Assembly: GCF_963667135.1 (NCBI RefSeq)
Contig: NZ_OY762974.1
Coordinates: 682,001 to 746,000 of the forward strand
DNA length: 64,000 nucleotides
Reading direction: 5' to 3'
Source: an uncultured Macellibacteroides sp.
GTDB lineage: Bacteria > Bacteroidota > Bacteroidia > Bacteroidales > Tannerellaceae
Shown piece after piece: positions 62,371 to 64,000 of the stretch; the first letter of the stretch is position 1; every line of letters begins with the position of its first letter. Made by a program: the position numbers and the translations under genes. Below the pieces are notes generated by a model. The model was not told where the DNA came from and ran no database searches. It saw only the letters and a list, made by a program, of their open reading frames with translations.

Positions 62371-62593
62371 TAAAGACACACATCCTGAAAGAGATTTGTA
62401 CTATCTGGGTGCCCGCGTTATTGAGATACTTGCCGGCACAGAAAAGTATGAAATGTCTTTTTGGGAGATTCTGGAGAAGATGAAGCTTACAGAAAGAATT
62501 TCTGTTAATCTTTTTATGCTTACTTTGGATTGGCTATTTATAATTGGCGCTATAACAAAATCAGAAGAAGGAGGTATCAAAAAATGTTTTTAA
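62360..62593 (+). CDS. ABC-3C system middle component
   Basis: 77 residues, helical. RDLYYLGARVIEIL, SFWEILEKMKLTERISVNLF and LDWLFIIGAI match the small middle components (MC6-like) that sit between effector and ATPase. Overlaps both neighbours: the HNH effector by 10 bases and the ATPase by 10 bases. Confidence 0.75.
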   Translation: MIISKDTHPERDLYYLGARVIEILAGTEKYEMSFWEILEKMKLTERISVNLFMLTLDWLFIIGAITKSEEGGIKKCF

Positions 62594-64000
62594 AAAATCT
62601 GTCCATATATAATGATAATACACCGATCCGCGAAATTAACTTCCGCAAGGGAATTAACCTGATTGTGGACGAATCCAGTTCGACAAACAAAACTGATTCG
62701 GGAAATAGCGTTGGTAAAACAACGGTATTAAGGTTGATTGATTTTTGTCTGGATGGTAAAGGTAGAAACATCTTTGTGGATCCGGAGTTTAAAGGAGATA
62801 ACCTCAAAATAAAAAAATTTCTTACCGAAAATAACATAGTTATTTCTCTGACGCTTTGTGACGACATTAATGATGAGCTATCAAACCAGCTGGTTATAAG
62901 GAGAAATTTTCTTAGTTACACGAATAAAATCCAGACCATTGATGGCATTAAATATGCAGACAAGGAGTTTACGGAAAAACTTAAAGAGTTGATTTTTGAG
63001 ACTGAGGTGGAAAAGCCTTCGTTCAGACAGTTGATCTCGAAAAACATTCGGGATGAAAAAAATAAATTAATGAATACTCTTCGGGTTTTGCAACCAAATG
63101 TAACCACGGATGCGACTTATGAAATTCTGCATTTGTTTTGGTTTGGAATTGATATTAGTTCATCTAAAGATAAACTTATCCGGGACCAGAAACTGGAAGT
63201 AAAGCTACAAAGCAGATTAAGAAAAGAAAGTAGCCTGTCTCAGATAAATCAGGCACTGTTGATTATCAATAAGGAAATTGAAGAATTGACACGGTTAAAG
63301 GGTAATTTTAATCTGAATGATAAATTTGAGGAGGATCTTGCGAAACTTAATGATGTAAAAACTCAGATAAATAGGGAAACTACTGTGATTTCGCAGTTAC
63401 AGTTACGAAAAGAACTTATCAATGAAAGCAAGGAAGATCTAGAAAAAAATTATGCGACTATTGATACCGAACAAATAAAAACTTTATATGACCGGGCCAG
63501 GTTATTAATTCCTGGTATCCAACGGACTTTCGAAGAAACACTCGTTTTTCACAATGAGATGATTCAACAAAAAATTAAATTTATTACAGAAGAGCTTCCA
63601 GTCTTGCAAGCTGATATTACTCAAAAAAAGCTTAAAATCAATGCTTTGCTTAAACAAGAAAAGGAGTTGTCTGATTCTTTAAACAAAGCGGGGGCTATCG
63701 AAGGGTTGCAATCTATAATTGACAATCTGACCTCGTTTTACGAAAAGAAAGGAAACTTTGAAGAGCAAAAAAAGTTATGGGAAAGTTCAAATAGAAATTT
63801 GGAAACCATCAAAACTTCTTTAGAAAAAATTAACAGCAACATCGATTCAAGAGATGCAGAAATACAGAATAGAATTTCACAATTCAATACTTATTTCTCT
63901 GATATTTCAAGTAGGCTTGATGGCGTTTATTCTATTCTAAGTGCAGATAATAGTACCGGTGTTTACAAGTTTAAAATTGACAATATTGAGGGTAACCCGG
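62584..64000 (+). CDS. ABC-3C/DUF2326-type SMC-like ATPase (3' partial)
   Basis: At least 472 residues; open to the window end. Walker A region SGNSVGKTTVLRLIDFCLDG (near residue 40-58), preceded by INFRKGINLIVDESSS. A long coiled-coil region follows (from about 215: LRKESSLSQINQALLIINKE, EIEELTRLKG). The signature and Walker B lie beyond the window. The motor of the three-component system, sensing presumably DNA or phage structures. Confidence 0.85.
   Translation, partial: MFLKNLSIYNDNTPIREINFRKGINLIVDESSSTNKTDSGNSVGKTTVLRLIDFCLDGKGRNIFVDPEFKGDNLKIKKFLTENNIVISLTLCDDINDELSNQLVIRRNFLSYTNKIQTIDGIKYADKEFTEKLKELIFETEVEKPSFRQLISKNIRDEKNKLMNTLRVLQPNVTTDATYEILHLFWFGIDISSSKDKLIRDQKLEVKLQSRLRKESSLSQINQALLIINKEIEELTRLKGNFNLNDKFEEDLAKLNDVKTQINRETTVISQLQLRKELINESKEDLEKNYATIDTEQIKTLYDRARLLIPGIQRTFEETLVFHNEMIQQKIKFITEELPVLQADITQKKLKINALLKQEKELSDSLNKAGAIEGLQSIIDNLTSFYEKKGNFEEQKKLWESSNRNLETIKTSLEKINSNIDSRDAEIQNRISQFNTYFSDISSRLDGVYSILSADNSTGVYKFKIDNIEGNP

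Overview
The window looks like a chromosomal segment of a Bacteroidales bacterium, most likely Parabacteroides or Bacteroides. The signs are promoters of the TAnnTTTG type, LytS/LytTR signalling, outer-membrane lipoproteins with short N-terminal leaders, a DUF4248 / HU-like / lysozyme group just upstream of a polysaccharide locus, and abundant FrhB, pyruvyl-transferase and PglD-type genes. No rRNA, tRNA or CRISPR array was seen.

Layout. (1) 1-2471: end of a TPR sensor kinase and its LytTR response regulator. (2) 2654-16012: a collinear run of twelve genes behind one good promoter. It holds four FHA proteins (one also a trypsin-fold protease), two Ser/Thr kinases, one PP2C phosphatase, then a WG-repeat secreted protein, a beta-barrel protein, two lipoproteins (one an S41 protease) and a repeat-containing exported protein. 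It reads as a kinase/phosphatase/FHA circuit wired to cell-envelope outputs and ends in a strong hairpin. (3) 16076-18592, minus strand: HNH nuclease, ABC-like ATPase and DUF4435 TOPRIM protein with its own promoter, a probable antiphage operon with features of both PARIS and Septu. (4) 18748-25415, minus strand: a replication-like module (DnaG-type primase, DnaB-type helicase, winged-helix protein, two unknown genes, DUF4248) with an array of CCTGACGC repeats on an 11-bp grid, a 77-bp tandem repeat, and four copies of a roughly 230-bp repeat whose stems show compensatory changes. (5) 25912-27095: HU-like protein, glucosaminidase, small membrane protein. (6) 27528-61463: surface polysaccharide locus. 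(7) 61567-64000: start of an ABC-three-component (ABC-3C) defence system that runs off the window.

The polysaccharide locus is modular. Conserved sugar-nucleotide genes (4,6-dehydratase at 27528; aminotransferase at 54737; Gmd at 59228; ManC at 60399) are interrupted by cassettes bordered by IS66-family remnants in the same orientation (29524-29829, 47936-50332 and 55933-56190). Cassette 1 encodes flippase, polymerase, four glycosyltransferases, pyruvyl transferase, FrhB-like protein, two unusual (de)acetylase-family proteins, and an acyl-carrier-protein pathway with two KAS III, two ketoreductases, a broken malonyltransferase and a metallo-hydrolase. Cassette 2 encodes the initiating phosphoglycosyltransferase, two PglD-type acyltransferases and a second, smaller ACP/ketoreductase/KAS III set. 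Cassette 3 carries a reverse transcriptase of the defence type plus a DUF4145 protein.

The most interesting ideas are: (a) two dedicated ACP pathways of different chain capacity that may make hydroxyacyl groups for N-acylation of an amino sugar in the polysaccharide; (b) a three-component HNH-ATPase-TOPRIM defence operon; (c) a family of structured repeats with covariation; (d) a reverse transcriptase defence cassette inside the polysaccharide locus. All calls come from reading the sequence; no database search was possible.
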